Positions 30,177-40,360 of a stretch of 64,000 nt of DNA are shown in pieces. Numbering within the stretch: the stretch's first letter is position 1; every line of letters starts with the position of its first letter. The translations under genes were made by a program, and so were the position numbers. A model generated the notes under the pieces. It made no database searches. It saw only the letters and a program-made list of their open reading frames with translations, and had not been told where the DNA came from. Origin of the DNA: Microbacterium elymi (GTDB lineage Bacteria; Actinomycetota; Actinomycetes; Actinomycetales; Microbacteriaceae); NCBI RefSeq assembly GCF_021582895.2, contig NZ_CP091139.2:124001-188000 (forward strand). Direction: 5' to 3'.

Positions 30177-30834
30177 TCAGAACAGTGTGGGGGCGTCCGC
30201 GATCGCCCAGGACGCGCGGTGGTAGGGGCTCAGTCCGCACTCGCGGATCGCCGCGCGATGGGTCGGGCTCGCGTATCCCTTGTTGTGCTCCCACTCGTAC
30301 CGCGGGTGCTCGGCGTGTAGCTGAACCATCTGCGCGTCGCGGGTCACCTTGGCGATGACGGATGCCGCGGCCGCACTGGCGCAGTCCCGGTCGGCCTTGA
30401 TCCGGGGCAGGACGGTCAGTGCGCTGCCGCCCGCGGGCGAGATGTAGTCGTGGTTGCCGTCCAACAGCACGATGCCGTCCTCGGGCGCGACGCCGGCGGC
30501 GCGCAGCGCGTCGATCGCGCGGAGCGCTGCCCGTCCGAGCGCGCGGATGATGCCGACCTCGTCGATCTCGGCGGCCGACGCCCAGCCGACCGCGTCGGCG
30601 CACACCCACGATGCCGCCCGGGCCGCGACATCCGGCCGTCGCGCCTCGGCGACCAGCTTCGAGTCGCGCAGCCCCTCGGGCACCCGTCGGCGTGCGGCGC
30701 GCGCATCGATCATCACCGCGCCCACGGCGACCGGGCCGGCCAGTGCGCCGCGCCCGACCTCGTCGCACGCGATGACGAGGGGATGCTCGCGCAAGCCGGC
30801 GCTCGAAGGTGAGACGCGGCTCGACGACGGTCAT
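30177..30834 (-). CDS. rnhB: Ribonuclease HII (frameshifted)
   Basis: Removes ribonucleotides from DNA-RNA hybrids. About 218 residues. Active-site residues: ACDEVGRGALAGPV (Asp-Glu), DGNHDY, and IKADRDCASAAAASVIAKVTRD. A frameshift near 30794 (CGGCTTGCGCG for CGGCTGCGCG) separates the first 13 residues (TVVEPRLTFERR) from the rest. ATG start at 30834 overlaps the lepB stop (ATGA), which supports the repaired start over the internal GTG or ATG. Confidence 0.92.
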
Positions 30835-31587
30835 GGCGACGCGCCGGCCTTCTCGGCAGCGGGGACACCGGCGAACACCGCATGATGGAAGTCGATCAGG
30901 CCGAACCGGTCGAACGGCCACGTGATCAGGAAGGCGCGGCCGACGACGTTGTCCATGGGGACGAAGCCCTTGCCCGGCTGGTCCTGGTTGTAGCGCGAGT
31001 CGCGGGACCGGTCGCGGTTGTCGCCCAGCACCCACAGCGAGCCGGCCGGGACGGTCACATCGAACGGGACCACCTCGGGCTCGGTCTCGCCCGGCTTCGA
31101 GCTTCACGTACGACGTCTCGTCGATGGGGACGCCGTTGACGGTGATGTGCCCGATCGCATCGCAGCAGGCGACATGGTCGCCGGGCAGACCGATCACACG
31201 TTTGATCAGGTGATCGTCGCTGTCCGGCGCGGACACGCCGACGAGGGAGAGCACCCAGTCCACGGCTTCGACGATCCACGGCCGGCTGTCGGCGCCGACG
31301 GTCACCGGCAGCCACCCGCCGGGGTCGCGGAACACCACGACGTCCCCTCGCTGATATCCGCCGAAGTGCGGGGTGATCTCATCGACCAGGATGCGGTCGT
31401 CGATCTGCAGTGTGTTCTCCATCGAGCCCGAGGGGATGTAGAACGAGCGGACCAGGAAGGTCTTCACCAGGAACGACACCAGCAGTGCGATCACGATGAT
31501 CACGAGGATGTCGCGGAGGAAGGTGAGGGCTCCGCGTCGGCGGGAGCGGGTCTCGCCCGCCTGCACGGGAGTCGACTGCTCAGTCAT
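30831..31587 (-). CDS. lepB: Type I signal peptidase LepB (frameshifted)
   Basis: Cleaves signal peptides of secreted proteins at the outer face of the membrane. One N-terminal membrane helix (FLRDILVIIVIALLVSFLV) is followed by the catalytic Ser in YIPSGSMENTL, the catalytic Lys in LIKRVIGLPGD and the box GDNRDRSRDSR. About 251 residues. One extra base near 31098 (GCTCGAAG for GCTGAAG) breaks the frame at SYVKLK. ATG start at 31587. Follows rplS across a hairpin; upstream of and coupled to rnhB. Confidence 0.92.
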
Positions 31588-31644
31588 TCCAGGCCCTCCA
31601 CCGCTCGCACACTACAGCGTCGCACACTCTCGTCGGTGCAGACG

Positions 31645-31677
31645 ACGACGCCCCGGGCATCTGCCTCGGGGCGTCGT
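31645..31677 (-). terminator. GC-rich hairpin between rplS and lepB
   Basis: Perfect 11-bp inverted repeat (ACGACGCCCCG / CGGGGCGTCGT) with an 11-nt loop, 11 bp after the rplS stop on the minus strand. No clear T run follows, as is common for actinobacterial terminators. Confidence 0.65.
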
Positions 31678-31687
31678 GACGTCAGGG

Positions 31688-32034
31688 TCAGCGGTCGCGC
31701 TTCTCCTTGATCTTGGCCTTCTTGCCGCGAAGGTTGCGCAGGTAGTAGAGCTTGGCGCGGCGGACGTCACCGCGGGTGACGACCTCGATGTGGTCGATCA
31801 CCGGGCTGTGCACCGGGAAGGTGCGCTCCACGCCCACCTGGAAGCTGATCTTGCGGACGGTGAAGGTCTCGCGCACGCCATCGCCGGAACGGCCGATGAC
31901 CACGCCCTGGAACACCTGGATACGGCTCGCTAGCCCTCGGTGATGTTCACGTGCACCTTGACGGTGTCGCCGGCGTTGAAGTCCGGGATGTCGCTTCGGA
32001 GGGAGGCCGCATCAACGGCGTCGAGGATCTGCAT
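31688..32034 (-). CDS. rplS: 50S ribosomal protein L19 (frameshifted)
   Basis: L19 bridges the 30S and 50S subunits. The N-terminus ([22 protein letters not shown]) and the rest ([27 protein letters not shown] to [10 protein letters not shown]) are both canonical. They are in different frames: near 31932 the sequence gives EG followed by an in-frame TAG where EGxxSRIQV is expected, so one base seems lost. This is not the GCTG insertion type. About 115 residues after repair, ATG start at 32034. Since L19 is essential, a sequence error is likelier than a true stop. Confidence 0.93.
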
Positions 32035-32220
32035 GATCGTGTCTTCCTGCGGCCGCCACAGGTCGACCGCGAAGTGAATGGGATGAGAGGATCGGTGCTC
32101 GCTGCGCGTTCACGAGAAGGCGCGGATTCCCCTGAGGCAGAATCGGTGCGCGAGCACAAGCATCCATTCTGCCACGGATGCCGCGGCCCGCCAAAACGCT
32201 GTCGCGGTCGCCGTCGCGGG

Positions 32221-32733
32221 TCAGTGCGCGGTGCGGCCGTCCCCCGGGCTGCCCACCTCGTGCACGACGATCACCTCGTCGCACATGCGCGGCCGACCCA
32301 TCGGGGCCGTGGGTCCGCCGATGTCGGCGGGGCCAGTGCCGGGGGCCATCCGGGCGAACGTGCCGCGCGCCTCGGCCCACAGCTGCGCGAGCGAGGACCA
32401 GAAGACCGCCAGGAACGCGAGGATCGCGAAGATCAGGACCGCGGCGAAGGCCACGTGGATGTAGCAGCCGTAGGCGATGACCAGGCCATGCCAGACGGTG
32501 AGGCCGAGCACATCCCACCACGACACCGCGCGGTCTCGGCGCACCGTCGGCCGCGCGCGGATCATGAACGCCAGCACGAGCTCGCCGATCAGGACAGCCG
32601 GTGCCGCGACGAAGATCACGCCGAGGAAGGCCCATCCGCCGGCGTTGAAGACGGCCCAGCCCACGATCAGCCACAGCGGCAGGACGATCGCCGCCGGGAA
32701 CAGCCAGCCGAAGAACCCACGTCGCAGCCACAT
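32221..32733 (-). CDS. Predicted membrane protein
   Basis: 170 residues, intact, ATG start at 32733. Four hydrophobic segments are visible (FFGWLFPAAIVLPLWLIVGW; FLGVIFVAAPAVLIGELVLA; VLGLTVWHGLVIAYGCYI; FAAVLIFAILAFLAVF), followed by a soluble tail with RPRMCDEVIVVHEV. I do not recognise the family. It is divergent from map, with about 110 bp between them, and may share a promoter region with it. Confidence 0.65.
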   Translation of the reverse strand: MWLRRGFFGWLFPAAIVLPLWLIVGWAVFNAGGWAFLGVIFVAAPAVLIGELVLAFMIRARPTVRRDRAVSWWDVLGLTVWHGLVIAYGCYIHVAFAAVLIFAILAFLAVFWSSLAQLWAEARGTFARMAPGTGPADIGGPTAPMGRPRMCDEVIVVHEVGSPGDGRTAH

Positions 32734-32845
32734 GCCTTGATCGTACGCCGCGTGTCTCTGCGCCGGCTGGGCGCGCGTCGGGCGGGCAGGATGCGTCACC
32801 ACGGCGGCGGTCATCGGCGAGAATGGACGCAACGAGAGGAACACG

Positions 32846-33630
32846 ATGATCGAGTTGCGCACCCCCGCCGAGATCGAGGCCATGCGGCCGGCCGGCCGCT
32901 TCGTGGCCGAGACGCTGGCGACGCTTGCGCGAGGAGACGAAGGTCGGCACCAATCTGCTGGCCATCGACGACCGCGCGCATGAGCTGATCCACAAGGCGG
33001 GAGCGCAGTCGTGCTACATCGACTACCACCCTTCGTTCGGCGCGAGCCCGTTCGGCAAGGTCATCTGCACCTCGGTCAACGACGCCGTGTTGCACGGGCT
33101 GCCCCATGACTACGACCTGCGCGACGGCGACCTTGTCTCGCTCGACTTCGCCGTCGCGATCGACGGCTGGGTCGCCGATTCGGCGATCTCATTCGTCGTG
33201 GGCACACCGCGGGCGGAGGATCTCGCTCTGATCGACACGACCGAGCGGGCATTGGATGCCGCGATCGCCGCCGCCACCGTGGGCAACCGTCTCGGCGACA
33301 TCTCGGCGGCGATCGCCGCGGTCGCACACGGCGACGGCTATTCGATCAACACCGACTTCGGAGGTCACGGGGTCGGCCGGATCATGCACGGCGACCCGCA
33401 TGTGCCCAACGACGGCCGGGCCGGGCGCGGCTATCCGCTGCGCGAGGGACTGGTCATCGCGATCGAGCCGTGGTTCCTGCAGACCACCGACGAGCTGATC
33501 ACCGACCCGGACGGCTGGACGCTGCGCAAGCGCGGACGGCTCCCGCGGCGCACATTCCGAGCACACCATCGCGGTCACCGCCGACGGCCCGATCGTGCTG
33601 TCCGACCGGTCGTTCCTCAACGTCGCGTAG
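32846..33630 (+). CDS. map: Methionine aminopeptidase type I (frameshifted)
   Basis: Removes the initiator Met; binuclear metal enzyme, about 261 residues. Metal ligands: Asp in LVSLDFAVAIDGWVADSAIS (two), His in GGHGVGRIMHGDPHV, Glu in VIAIEPWF, Glu in HSEHTIAV. Two frameshifts of the same type: near 32925 (ACGCTTGCGC for ACGCTGCGC) and near 33529 (CGCAAGCGC for CGCAGCGC). ATG start at 32846, preceded by GAGAGGA. The first break leaves only about 27 residues in the starting frame. Confidence 0.93.
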
Positions 33631-33633
33631 CAC

Positions 33634-34370
33634 TCACCGGGCGCGGCGGTAGAGCCAGGTCCCCGCCACCGTCGGCAGATCGAGGATGTCGCGGCCACGA
33701 GTCTGCGCGTCGGCATCCAGAATGTCCTCGACCTCGCCCGCCATCCGGGCCCGCTCCCCGCACTTGCAGCGAGGAATGTACTGACCGTGTGCCAGCGTGC
33801 CAGGTAGTCGGCCCGTGCGATCTGCTCCCGCCACCGCACTTGCTCCCGGGCGAGGAGCGTGAATCCGGGCAGTGCTTCCGCGTCCTCGTCGCCGGGCTCA
33901 TCCGGGGAGCGCTCGGGATGCGCGATCCGCCCGCAGGCCTGGTCCCATGGGCATGTCGGGTCCGGTCCGTTCCAGACCAGTCCCAGCGTCCCGGTGGGGA
34001 CGAGCACGCGGGCGATCTCCGCGCACGCCGCGTCACGATCGAACCAGTGGAACGCCTGCGCGACGACGACGGCATCCACGCTCTGATCGGGCAGGGGGAT
34101 GGCCTCAGCGGTGCCGAGGAGTGCCTCGACCTGCGGCAGCTTGCGCCGCAGGACCGCCAGCATCTGTTCGGACGGATCGACGGCGATGACGCGGGACGCG
34201 CGCGGGAGGAGCGCCGCGGTGAGCTTGCCGGTGCCGGCCCCGAGGTCGAGCACGGCCGCGACCGGTTCCGCGAGCAGGACATCGACGGCGGCCTCAGGGA
34301 AGCCAGGTCGATACCGGTCGTAGTCCTCGCCGGTGCTCTGGAACGATGCGGCGAGGGTGGCGGCGTCCAT
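33634..34370 (-). CDS. Class I SAM-dependent methyltransferase (frameshifted)
   Basis: About 245 residues. A Methyltransf_11-type core with the SAM motif AVLDLGAGTGKLTAAL, motif II ASRVIAVDPSEQML, and DAVVVAQAFHWF, a pattern of the small YafE/YcgJ-like enzymes. ATG start at 34370. One frameshift lies near 33770 after WHTVSTFL; the C-terminal part (ERARMAGEVEDILD, then TWLYRRAR) continues in another frame, and the exact base is ambiguous. Divergent from the oxidoreductase gene. Substrate unknown. Confidence 0.78.
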
Positions 34371-34405
34371 GTCCGAATGCTACCGGCAGGGTGTTGACTG
34401 GGGCG

Positions 34406-35332
34406 ATGGCGAAGAGATGGATCGCGCCGCGCGCAGGCGGCATCGATGTTCTGGAACTGGTCGACGCGGAGGTGCCGGCCCCCGGCCCCGGCGAGGTGAC
34501 GATCACGGTGCGGGCGGCCGGCATGAACCCCGCAGACTACAAGCATCTGGCGCGACTGGAGGAGTTCCCCGCCGGTCTGGGCTATGAGGTGTCCGGCGTG
34601 GTCGCGGCGCTCGGCCCGGATTCGGCGATCGCCACCGGCGAGCACACCACCGGGACGGAGGTGATCGCCTTCCGCGTGAGCGGCGGCTATGCCGAGGCGA
34701 TCACGGTGCCCGCGGCGGATGTCTATGCGAAGCCGGCTGCCTTGAGCGACCCCGAGGCGGCGAATCTGCTGCTGGCCGGGACCACCGCCGCCGAGATGCT
34801 GCACGTGACCCGCGTGTCGGACGGTGACATCATCCTCGTGCACGCGGCATCCGGCGCGGTCGGCGTCAGCGCCATCCAGCAAGCGCGGCGCCTGGGTGCG
34901 CGTGTCATCGGCACCGCAAGTCCCCACAGCTTCGATCGCGTCCGCGAATTCGGCGCGGAACCGGTTGCCTATGGTCCCGGACTGGAGGAACGCGTGCGCA
35001 CGCTCGCCCCGGATGGGGTGGACGCCGTGCTGGATGCCGCGGGCACGGATCAGGCGGTGGACTCCGCAGGCACCCTGCTCCGGCATCCGGATCGCGCCGT
35101 CACGATCGTGGCCGGTCCGCGCAGCCGCGAAGCGGGCTTCACCGCCATCGGCGGTTCGATGCCGGCGAGCAAGGCGTTCCGGGACGGCGCGCGTGCGGGG
35201 CTGATAGCGCTGGCCGCCGCCGGCGACCTCGTTGTGCCGGTGGCGCGCACCTTCCCGTTGGCCGAGGCGAAGGATGCGCTCCGGTTCCTGCAGGAGGGAC
35301 ATCCGGGCGGAAAGCTCGCACTCCTGCCGTGA
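34406..35332 (+). CDS. Zinc-type (quinone-oxidoreductase-like) NADP-dependent oxidoreductase
   Basis: 308 residues, intact, ATG start. MDR superfamily: an N-terminal GroES-like domain (VRAAGMNPADYKHL, then GLGYEVSGVV) and a Rossmann domain (ILVHAASGAVGVSAIQQARRLGARVIGTAS) with the NADP-binding glycine motif AASGAVG. Zinc-ligand cysteines are absent, as in quinone oxidoreductases. The late segment ARTFPLAEAKDALRFLQEGHPGGKLAL is typical. Probably reduces an enone or quinone; substrate unknown. Confidence 0.82.
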   Translation: MAKRWIAPRAGGIDVLELVDAEVPAPGPGEVTITVRAAGMNPADYKHLARLEEFPAGLGYEVSGVVAALGPDSAIATGEHTTGTEVIAFRVSGGYAEAITVPAADVYAKPAALSDPEAANLLLAGTTAAEMLHVTRVSDGDIILVHAASGAVGVSAIQQARRLGARVIGTASPHSFDRVREFGAEPVAYGPGLEERVRTLAPDGVDAVLDAAGTDQAVDSAGTLLRHPDRAVTIVAGPRSREAGFTAIGGSMPASKAFRDGARAGLIALAAAGDLVVPVARTFPLAEAKDALRFLQEGHPGGKLALLP

Positions 35333-35335
35333 CGA

Positions 35336-35819
35336 TCAGCATCCACCCTCGAAGCGGGTCGCACCTTCGCTCGCCGTCGCCAGCGCGATGCGCTGGCGAT
35401 GATCGTCGTCAAGCATGCCGAGCGCGTCCAGGTCGGTGACCGCGTACCACCCGACATCGGTCAGTTCGCCGTCGGTCGGATGGGGCTCGCCGGAGACCCA
35501 CTCGCATCGGAACGTCAGGGTGAGATAGTCGACGACGTCGCCATTGTCGTACGTCACTCGATCCATCTGGTGCACCCAGGCCAGTCGGGTGGCACGTGCC
35601 GCGATACCCGCCTCTTCGAGCACTTCGCGGACTGCGGCATCCGCGGGCTCCTCGCCCGGCTCGACGATCCCCGAAACAGGCTCCAAGCTCGCCGTTGTCA
35701 GACCGATGGCCGAGCAGGACATGATCTTCGCGGAAGACGACGGCGGTCACGCCGACGAGGGGCATCGGCAGGTGACCGATCCGCGCTCGCAGATCGACGA
35801 CGAAGTCAGGGGTGGGCAC
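35336..35819 (-). CDS. NUDIX hydrolase (frameshifted)
   Basis: About 160 residues. The Nudix box reads GIVEPGEEPADAAVREVLEEAG, matching G-x5-E-x7-R-E-x2-E-E-x-G. The preceding VGVTAVVFREDHVLLGHR is the usual substrate-side strand pair. An extra T near 35685 (GAGCTTGGAG for GAGCTGGAG) breaks the frame just before the box. GTG start at 35819. Substrate cannot be deduced; it may be a nucleotide sanitising enzyme. Confidence 0.85.
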
Positions 35820-35849
35820 TCCCCGAAGATACCGGGCGGGACCAGCCGC

Positions 35850-37201
35850 TCACCAGGGCGGCGGGTCGGCGTCGGTGGCGTGGGCGGTGGGTGAGATCCA
35901 CCACGTGGTGCCGGTTTCGGGGTCGGTATGCGGGCGCCAGAGAGTTTCGGTCTTCACCTGGTGGTGAGACTCGCAGAGCGGCCCGGTGTTGTCGGCGCTG
36001 GTGCCGCCGCCGTGCTGCCATTCCGCCTTATGGTCGATGTCGCAGTCGCGGGCGAGGCGGCCGCAGCCGGGGAAGGTGCAGACCTTGTCGCGGATGTTCA
36101 GCCACCGTCGCAGCGCTGCGGGGACCCGGTAGGTGGAACGGTCCACGTCCAGGATCGTCCCGCTGATCGGGTGGGTGAGGATGCGCACCCACGAGGTCGC
36201 GCCGCCGGCCAGATTCTTCGCCGTCTCGAGGTCGATGGGCCCGTACCCGTCCAGGATCGCCGGCTCTTCGGCGTGCCCGAGCAGGGTCATGACCGGCACG
36301 GTGATGGCCACCGACGGGGCGGACACTGTCACTCCCACGGTGTCGTCGGTGATCCCATCCTGCAGGAGTCCGGTTGCCACGTCGGCGCGGAGTTGGGCGA
36401 GGGTGCGGGTCTCGCCGGGCTGGGCGTGCAGGTGGCGGGCGAGCCGGTCGACCCGGGCGTTCAGGGAGAGCAGCCGGCTGCCGGCCCGTAGATGCTGTAC
36501 GTGGCCATCCCGTCCAGTTCGGGGCTCAGCCAGGTGGCACGGTCGCGGGCCGCTCTGCGGTGGCGGGCGTCGATGCCCTCGGGGTGGACGCGTTCGCGCA
36601 GGGCCCGGGCGTGGGTGCGGAACTTTCCGGCCGGCAGCCGGGAGGCGGCGTCGGCGGCGGCCTGGTCGAACCGCTCCCAGGCCTGCCGGTCGTCGGCGGG
36701 CAGAGACCCGGCCAGGGATGCGGCGGTGTCGGCGTTGCGTTCATCCACCCGCCCGGCGCGGAAGGCCCGCCAGGTGACCGGGCAGCGTTCCTGCAGCGTC
36801 CGGGCGGTGTCGGCCCAGGCCCGGACGGTGCGCTCGCTGACCCGGATCCGCACGGCGAGGTCGGCCACGGCGGCGCGTTCCGCGAACTCGACCCGGGACG
36901 CCCGCACCTGGGCGGCGGTCCGCTCGCGCGGATCGACCCAGTCCGGATCGGTCGTGGGATCGGGCCCGCACCACGGGTCGGGAAACGCCCTCGCGTCGGC
37001 GAGCAGCTCGCCGCACAGCGCGTATTGCTCCGCGGTCGCGATGCGCGCCTGTCGGGTCGCGGTCTCGAGCGCATCCACCCCGCGCTCGTGTGCGGCCCCG
37101 GACCGCAGCAGTCGGTCGCCCCAGTCCGCGCCGCCCTGCGCGGCGGCGTACTCGTCGTACTCGGCCAGGGCCGCCTCGGCGTCGATCAGGTCGGCGTTCA
37201 T
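35850..37201 (-). CDS. DUF222/HNH endonuclease-domain protein (frameshifted)
   Basis: About 450 residues. The helical DUF222-like N-terminal part (YALCGELLADARAF, VEFAERAAVADLAVRIRVSERTVRAW) is followed by a C-terminal HNH nuclease: VCTFPGCGRLARDCDIDHKAEWQHGGGTSADNTGPLCESHHQ, which carries the CxxC, the DH pair and the final H of a zinc-bound HNH motif. One base is lost near 36482 (CCGGCAGCC where CCGGCCAGCC fits). ATG start at 37201. Such proteins are multicopy in actinobacteria, often selfish or defence-related; role unknown. Confidence 0.8.
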
Positions 37202-37371
37202 GATTCCACCGTAGCCAGAACGTCCGACACTGCACCGGGCAACACCGCGTGGCCGCGGACCGTCGTACCGGATGCTGTATCCGGGTCACCCTGTCTTTCC
37301 ATACTCCCCACGATAGAACGGGGTTACGACACTGGAGAGGATAGGCGGGCCTCTTCGGCACCCGCCGTCGG

Positions 37372-38058
37372 CTACGACTCGAGCAGGTCGGGCCGGCGCT
37401 CGCGAGTCCGCTCGAGCTGCTGTTCGCGCCGCCAGGCGTCGACCGCGCCGTGGTTGCCGCTGAGCGGCACCGGCGGAACCGCCCGATCCCGCCACACGGC
37501 GGGCTTCGTGTAGCTCGGGTACTCCAGCAGTCCGTCTTCGTGCGATTCCTCGACCAGGCTCTCCGGATTTCCGACGACGCCGGGGATCAGCCGGCCGATG
37601 GCCTCCACCATCGCCATGACGGCGACCTCTCCCCCGTTCAGGACGTAATCGCCGAGGCTGATCAGCCGCACGTCGCCGAGCTCGGCGGCGTAGTCGAAGA
37701 CCCGCTCGTCGATGCCCTCGTACCGACCGCATCCGAAGATCAGGTGCTCACGGTCGCTCAGCGCGCGCGCGGTCGCCTGGGTGAAGACCTCGCCCGCCGG
37801 CGACGGGAAGATGATGGTGGGCCGCTCGGCGTGGCCGGCGACGGCATCCAGCGACTCACCCCAGGGCTCGGGCTTCATCACCATGCCGGCGCCGCCGCCG
37901 TATGGCGTGTCGTCGACCGTCCGGTGCCGGTCGTGCGTCCAGTCGCGGAGGTCGTGCACGTCCACCTGCAGCGAGCCCGAGCTGCGAGCCCGGCCCAGCA
38001 GCGAGACCGCCAGGACATCGAAGTACGACGGGAAGATCGTGAGGATGTCGATGCGCAC
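37372..38058 (-). CDS. trmD: tRNA (guanine37-N1)-methyltransferase TrmD
   Basis: SPOUT methyltransferase that makes m1G37 and prevents +1 frameshifting. 228 residues, intact, ATG start. The knot region shows [32 protein letters not shown] and [22 protein letters not shown], followed by [10 protein letters not shown] and the C-terminal tRNA-binding helices. Last gene of the rpsP-KH-rimM-trmD run. Confidence 0.97.
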   Translation of the reverse strand: MRIDILTIFPSYFDVLAVSLLGRARSSGSLQVDVHDLRDWTHDRHRTVDDTPYGGGAGMVMKPEPWGESLDAVAGHAERPTIIFPSPAGEVFTQATARALSDREHLIFGCGRYEGIDERVFDYAAELGDVRLISLGDYVLNGGEVAVMAMVEAIGRLIPGVVGNPESLVEESHEDGLLEYPSYTKPAVWRDRAVPPVPLSGNHGAVDAWRREQQLERTRERRPDLLES

Positions 38059-38105
38059 CCATCGAGCCTAGCCAGCGACGAGCAGGGCCGGTGTGACGGC
38101 GGCTG

Positions 38106-38738
38106 TCAGCCTTCGCCCGCCGGCGCGGCGGGCGGGTCATCTTCGGCCGGCAGCTCTTCGAACAGGCCGGCCGGCGGGGTCACGACGACGTGCCCGGCGA
38201 CGACATCCACCTCGGGCACGATCGCCTTCACGAAGGGGACCAGCACCTCGCGATCCCCCTGCTGGACGATCAGCAGGTCCTGTGCAGGCAGGTGGTCGAC
38301 CCGTGCGACGCGGCCGACGCGCGTGCCGTCGCGCAGCACCTCGAGGCCGACCAGCTGATGGTCGTACCAGGCGTCGTTCTCGACCGTCGTGTCGGCTTCG
38401 ACCCACAGGATCGCCTTGACCAGCTCTTCGGCAGCGGTCCGGTCCTCGACGCCCTCGAGGAACACCACCGGGTTCGAGTTCAGCCATTTCAGCTCGCGCA
38501 CGGTCACCGTCTTGCCATGCCACGGTGAGGACTCGGGAACCTGCAGGGTGAACGTGGCTCCGGGGACGAAGCGGCGGTCCGGGTCGTCGGTGTACAGCTC
38601 GAGCTTGAGCGCGCCCTTCAGCCCATGTGCCTTGACCAGACGGCCGGCGCGCAGCTGGGTGCCGACCGGCTTCGGGGCGTGCCTCTTCGCCGACTTCCCG
38701 GGCGTGTCAGCCCCTGCCGGCGGGTCCTGCCGCACCAT
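38106..38738 (-). CDS. rimM: 16S rRNA processing protein RimM
   Basis: Assists maturation of the 30S head, binding S19. 210 residues, intact; ATG at 38738, chosen because it directly follows the KH gene stop. Two beta-barrel domains: LRAGRLVKAHGLKGALKLELYTDDPDRRF, and DLLIVQQGDREVLVPFVKAIVPEVD in the PRC-barrel part. N-terminal basic extension and acidic C-terminal tail are usual in actinobacteria. Confidence 0.93.
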   Translation of the reverse strand: MVRQDPPAGADTPGKSAKRHAPKPVGTQLRAGRLVKAHGLKGALKLELYTDDPDRRFVPGATFTLQVPESSPWHGKTVTVRELKWLNSNPVVFLEGVEDRTAAEELVKAILWVEADTTVENDAWYDHQLVGLEVLRDGTRVGRVARVDHLPAQDLLIVQQGDREVLVPFVKAIVPEVDVVAGHVVVTPPAGLFEELPAEDDPPAAPAGEG

Positions 38739-38739
38739 C

Positions 38740-38970
38740 TCAGTCGTCCGCGACGTCGACGCGCACGCGTCGACCGTCCGCAAGAGCGGCGATGAGCGTG
38801 CGCAGTGCCTTGGCGGTGCGTCCGCCGCGCCCGATCACGCGGCCCCGGTCATCGGGGTGCACGTGCACTTCGAGCACATCACCACGGGGTGATGTGGACT
38901 CATCGATGCGCACATCGTCGGGGTGATCGACGATCGCCTTGACGATGTGGTCGAGCGCGGCGGTCAGCAC
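38740..38970 (-). CDS. khpA: KH-domain RNA-binding protein (KhpA)
   Basis: 76 residues, intact. A single KH domain with the GxxG loop in GRVIGRGGRTAKALRTLI, preceded by a beta strand (VLEVHVHPDD). Homologues with a KhpB partner bind many RNAs and influence cell division and sRNAs. GTG start at 38970, 5 bp after the rpsP stop; ends one base before the rimM start, so the whole set is a tight operon. Confidence 0.92.
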   Translation of the reverse strand: MLTAALDHIVKAIVDHPDDVRIDESTSPRGDVLEVHVHPDDRGRVIGRGGRTAKALRTLIAALADGRRVRVDVADD

Positions 38971-38975
38971 GGCGA

Positions 38976-39389
38976 TTACTCGGCGTCGGCCGCGGGGGCC
39001 TCGGGCTCGGCCGCCTCGGGGGCGGGCTCGGCCTTCTTCTCGGCCTTCGGCTTGACGACCGACTTCTTGGCGGAGTCGACCTCGAACGGAACCTTCTCGG
39101 CCTTGACCTTGACGGTCGAGACGGCGTCCTTGTCGCCCTTGTACCGACCCCAGTCGCCGGTGAGCTTGAGGAGGGCCAGCACCTGCTCGGTCGGCTGCGC
39201 GCCGACACCCAGCCAGTACTGCGCGCGCTCCGAGTCGACCTCGATCAGCGAGGGCTCCTCGGTCGGGTGGTACTTGCCGATCTCCTCGATGACCCGGCCG
39301 TCGCGCTTGGTGCGCGAGTCGGCGACGACGATGCGGTAGTACGGGGCACGGATCTTGCCGAGCCGCTTGAGACGGATCTTGACAGCCAC
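38976..39389 (-). CDS. rpsP: 30S ribosomal protein S16
   Basis: 137 residues, intact, GTG start at 39389. Canonical S16 N-terminal domain: [40 protein letters not shown] and [24 protein letters not shown]. The last 50 residues form an Ala/Glu/Lys tail typical of actinobacterial S16. First gene of the rpsP-khpA-rimM-trmD operon. Confidence 0.96.
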   Translation of the reverse strand: MAVKIRLKRLGKIRAPYYRIVVADSRTKRDGRVIEEIGKYHPTEEPSLIEVDSERAQYWLGVGAQPTEQVLALLKLTGDWGRYKGDKDAVSTVKVKAEKVPFEVDSAKKSVVKPKAEKKAEPAPEAAEPEAPAADAE

Positions 39390-39509
39390 GATTCTCCTGA
39401 ATGTGTGTAGTGGTGATGAACCGGTCGCCTGGAGAGTGGGGTGCACACCCGGCGGAAGCTCGAAGGTGGAGACGCACGCCGGATAGAGGGTCGGGCGGCG
39501 CTCCAGCCT

Positions 39510-40251
39510 TCAATTCTGCCAGATCGGAGCGGATGCCGCGAACCGGCCGTCACCGGCGCGTCGCCGTGCTCTCCCCCGCCGAGATGGCCGCCGCCGCGGG
39601 GCTCGGGATGCGGCGCAGCGAGCGCACCCGCGACCGGGGCCCAGCACGGCGATCAGCGCCAGCAGGCTGCACGATCCCGGCGATCGGTCCGCCGAAGAAG
39701 CTCGCCGCCGCGGTGACCAGTGCCGCGACCGGCACCCACACCGGCACCGCCCGGCCGATCCGCAGGCCGACGGTGAGCACGATCGGGCCGACGGCGAACG
39801 CAACCAGGAACACGATCAGCAGCACGGTGGTGAGCAGATCGGCGTCCGAACCCGCCATCAGATGCTGCACGCCGGCGGCATCCAGTCCGGACCCGGCGAT
39901 CGTTCCGAACAGCCCGAAGAACAGCGCGAGATGTCCGATGCCCACGGCCAGTCCGAGCGCGGTGAGGGCGCCGCCGATCACGGTGACCATCCGGCCGCGT
40001 GGCGCTGTGAGCCGCATGATCGCCGGCATCGCCGCCAGCCACGCGATCGGTCCGAAGACCGAGATCAGGCCGAGAGCGTTCCACGCGACCGGGAACTGCG
40101 CCGCGACGTCGGCCGGCGTCGCGGCGGGCGACGTCGGCTGCAGCATCCACTGCATGATCGTCGCGATGATCAGACTCAGCACGCCGATCGTGAGGGTCGT
40201 CGCGGCCATCCGGCGCATCCGCGTGTCGCTCGTGTGCGTGGTGTCGTCCAT
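39510..40251 (-). CDS. Predicted polytopic membrane protein (frameshifted, end uncertain)
   Basis: About 230-246 residues with six likely membrane helices (TTLTIGVLSLIIATIMQWML; GLISVFGPIAWLAAMPAI; GLAVGIGHLALFFGLFG; TVLLIVFLVAFAVGPIVLTV; WVPVAALVTAAASFFGGP; LLALIAVLGP). An extra C near 39665 (CAGCCTGCTGG for CAGCTGCTGG) shifts the last helix; removing it leaves a basic tail ending at 39510, whereas the unrepaired frame ends at 39550. The family is not recognised. It is divergent from the histidine kinase gene, so the two may be functionally linked, e.g. sensor and target. Confidence 0.6.
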
Positions 40252-40360
40252 GTCGTGCTCCTTCGCTTCGGACGAGCCCTGATGCCCGCCGCTGAGGCCA
40301 CGCTCTCGCCGAGCGGGGGCGCGCCGCGTCCGGCGTGCGGCCGATCCGCCTCGCCAGCCC

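Noticed and set aside
35850..37201. HNH/DUF222 protein as evidence for a mobile element
   Set aside because: No terminal repeats, integrase, attachment site or cargo surround it, and its GC content matches its neighbours by eye.
37202..37371. Possible regulatory RNA between the HNH gene and trmD
   Set aside because: Only a 4-bp CCCC/GGGG inverted repeat around 37306-37323 was noticed; not enough structure to support a call.
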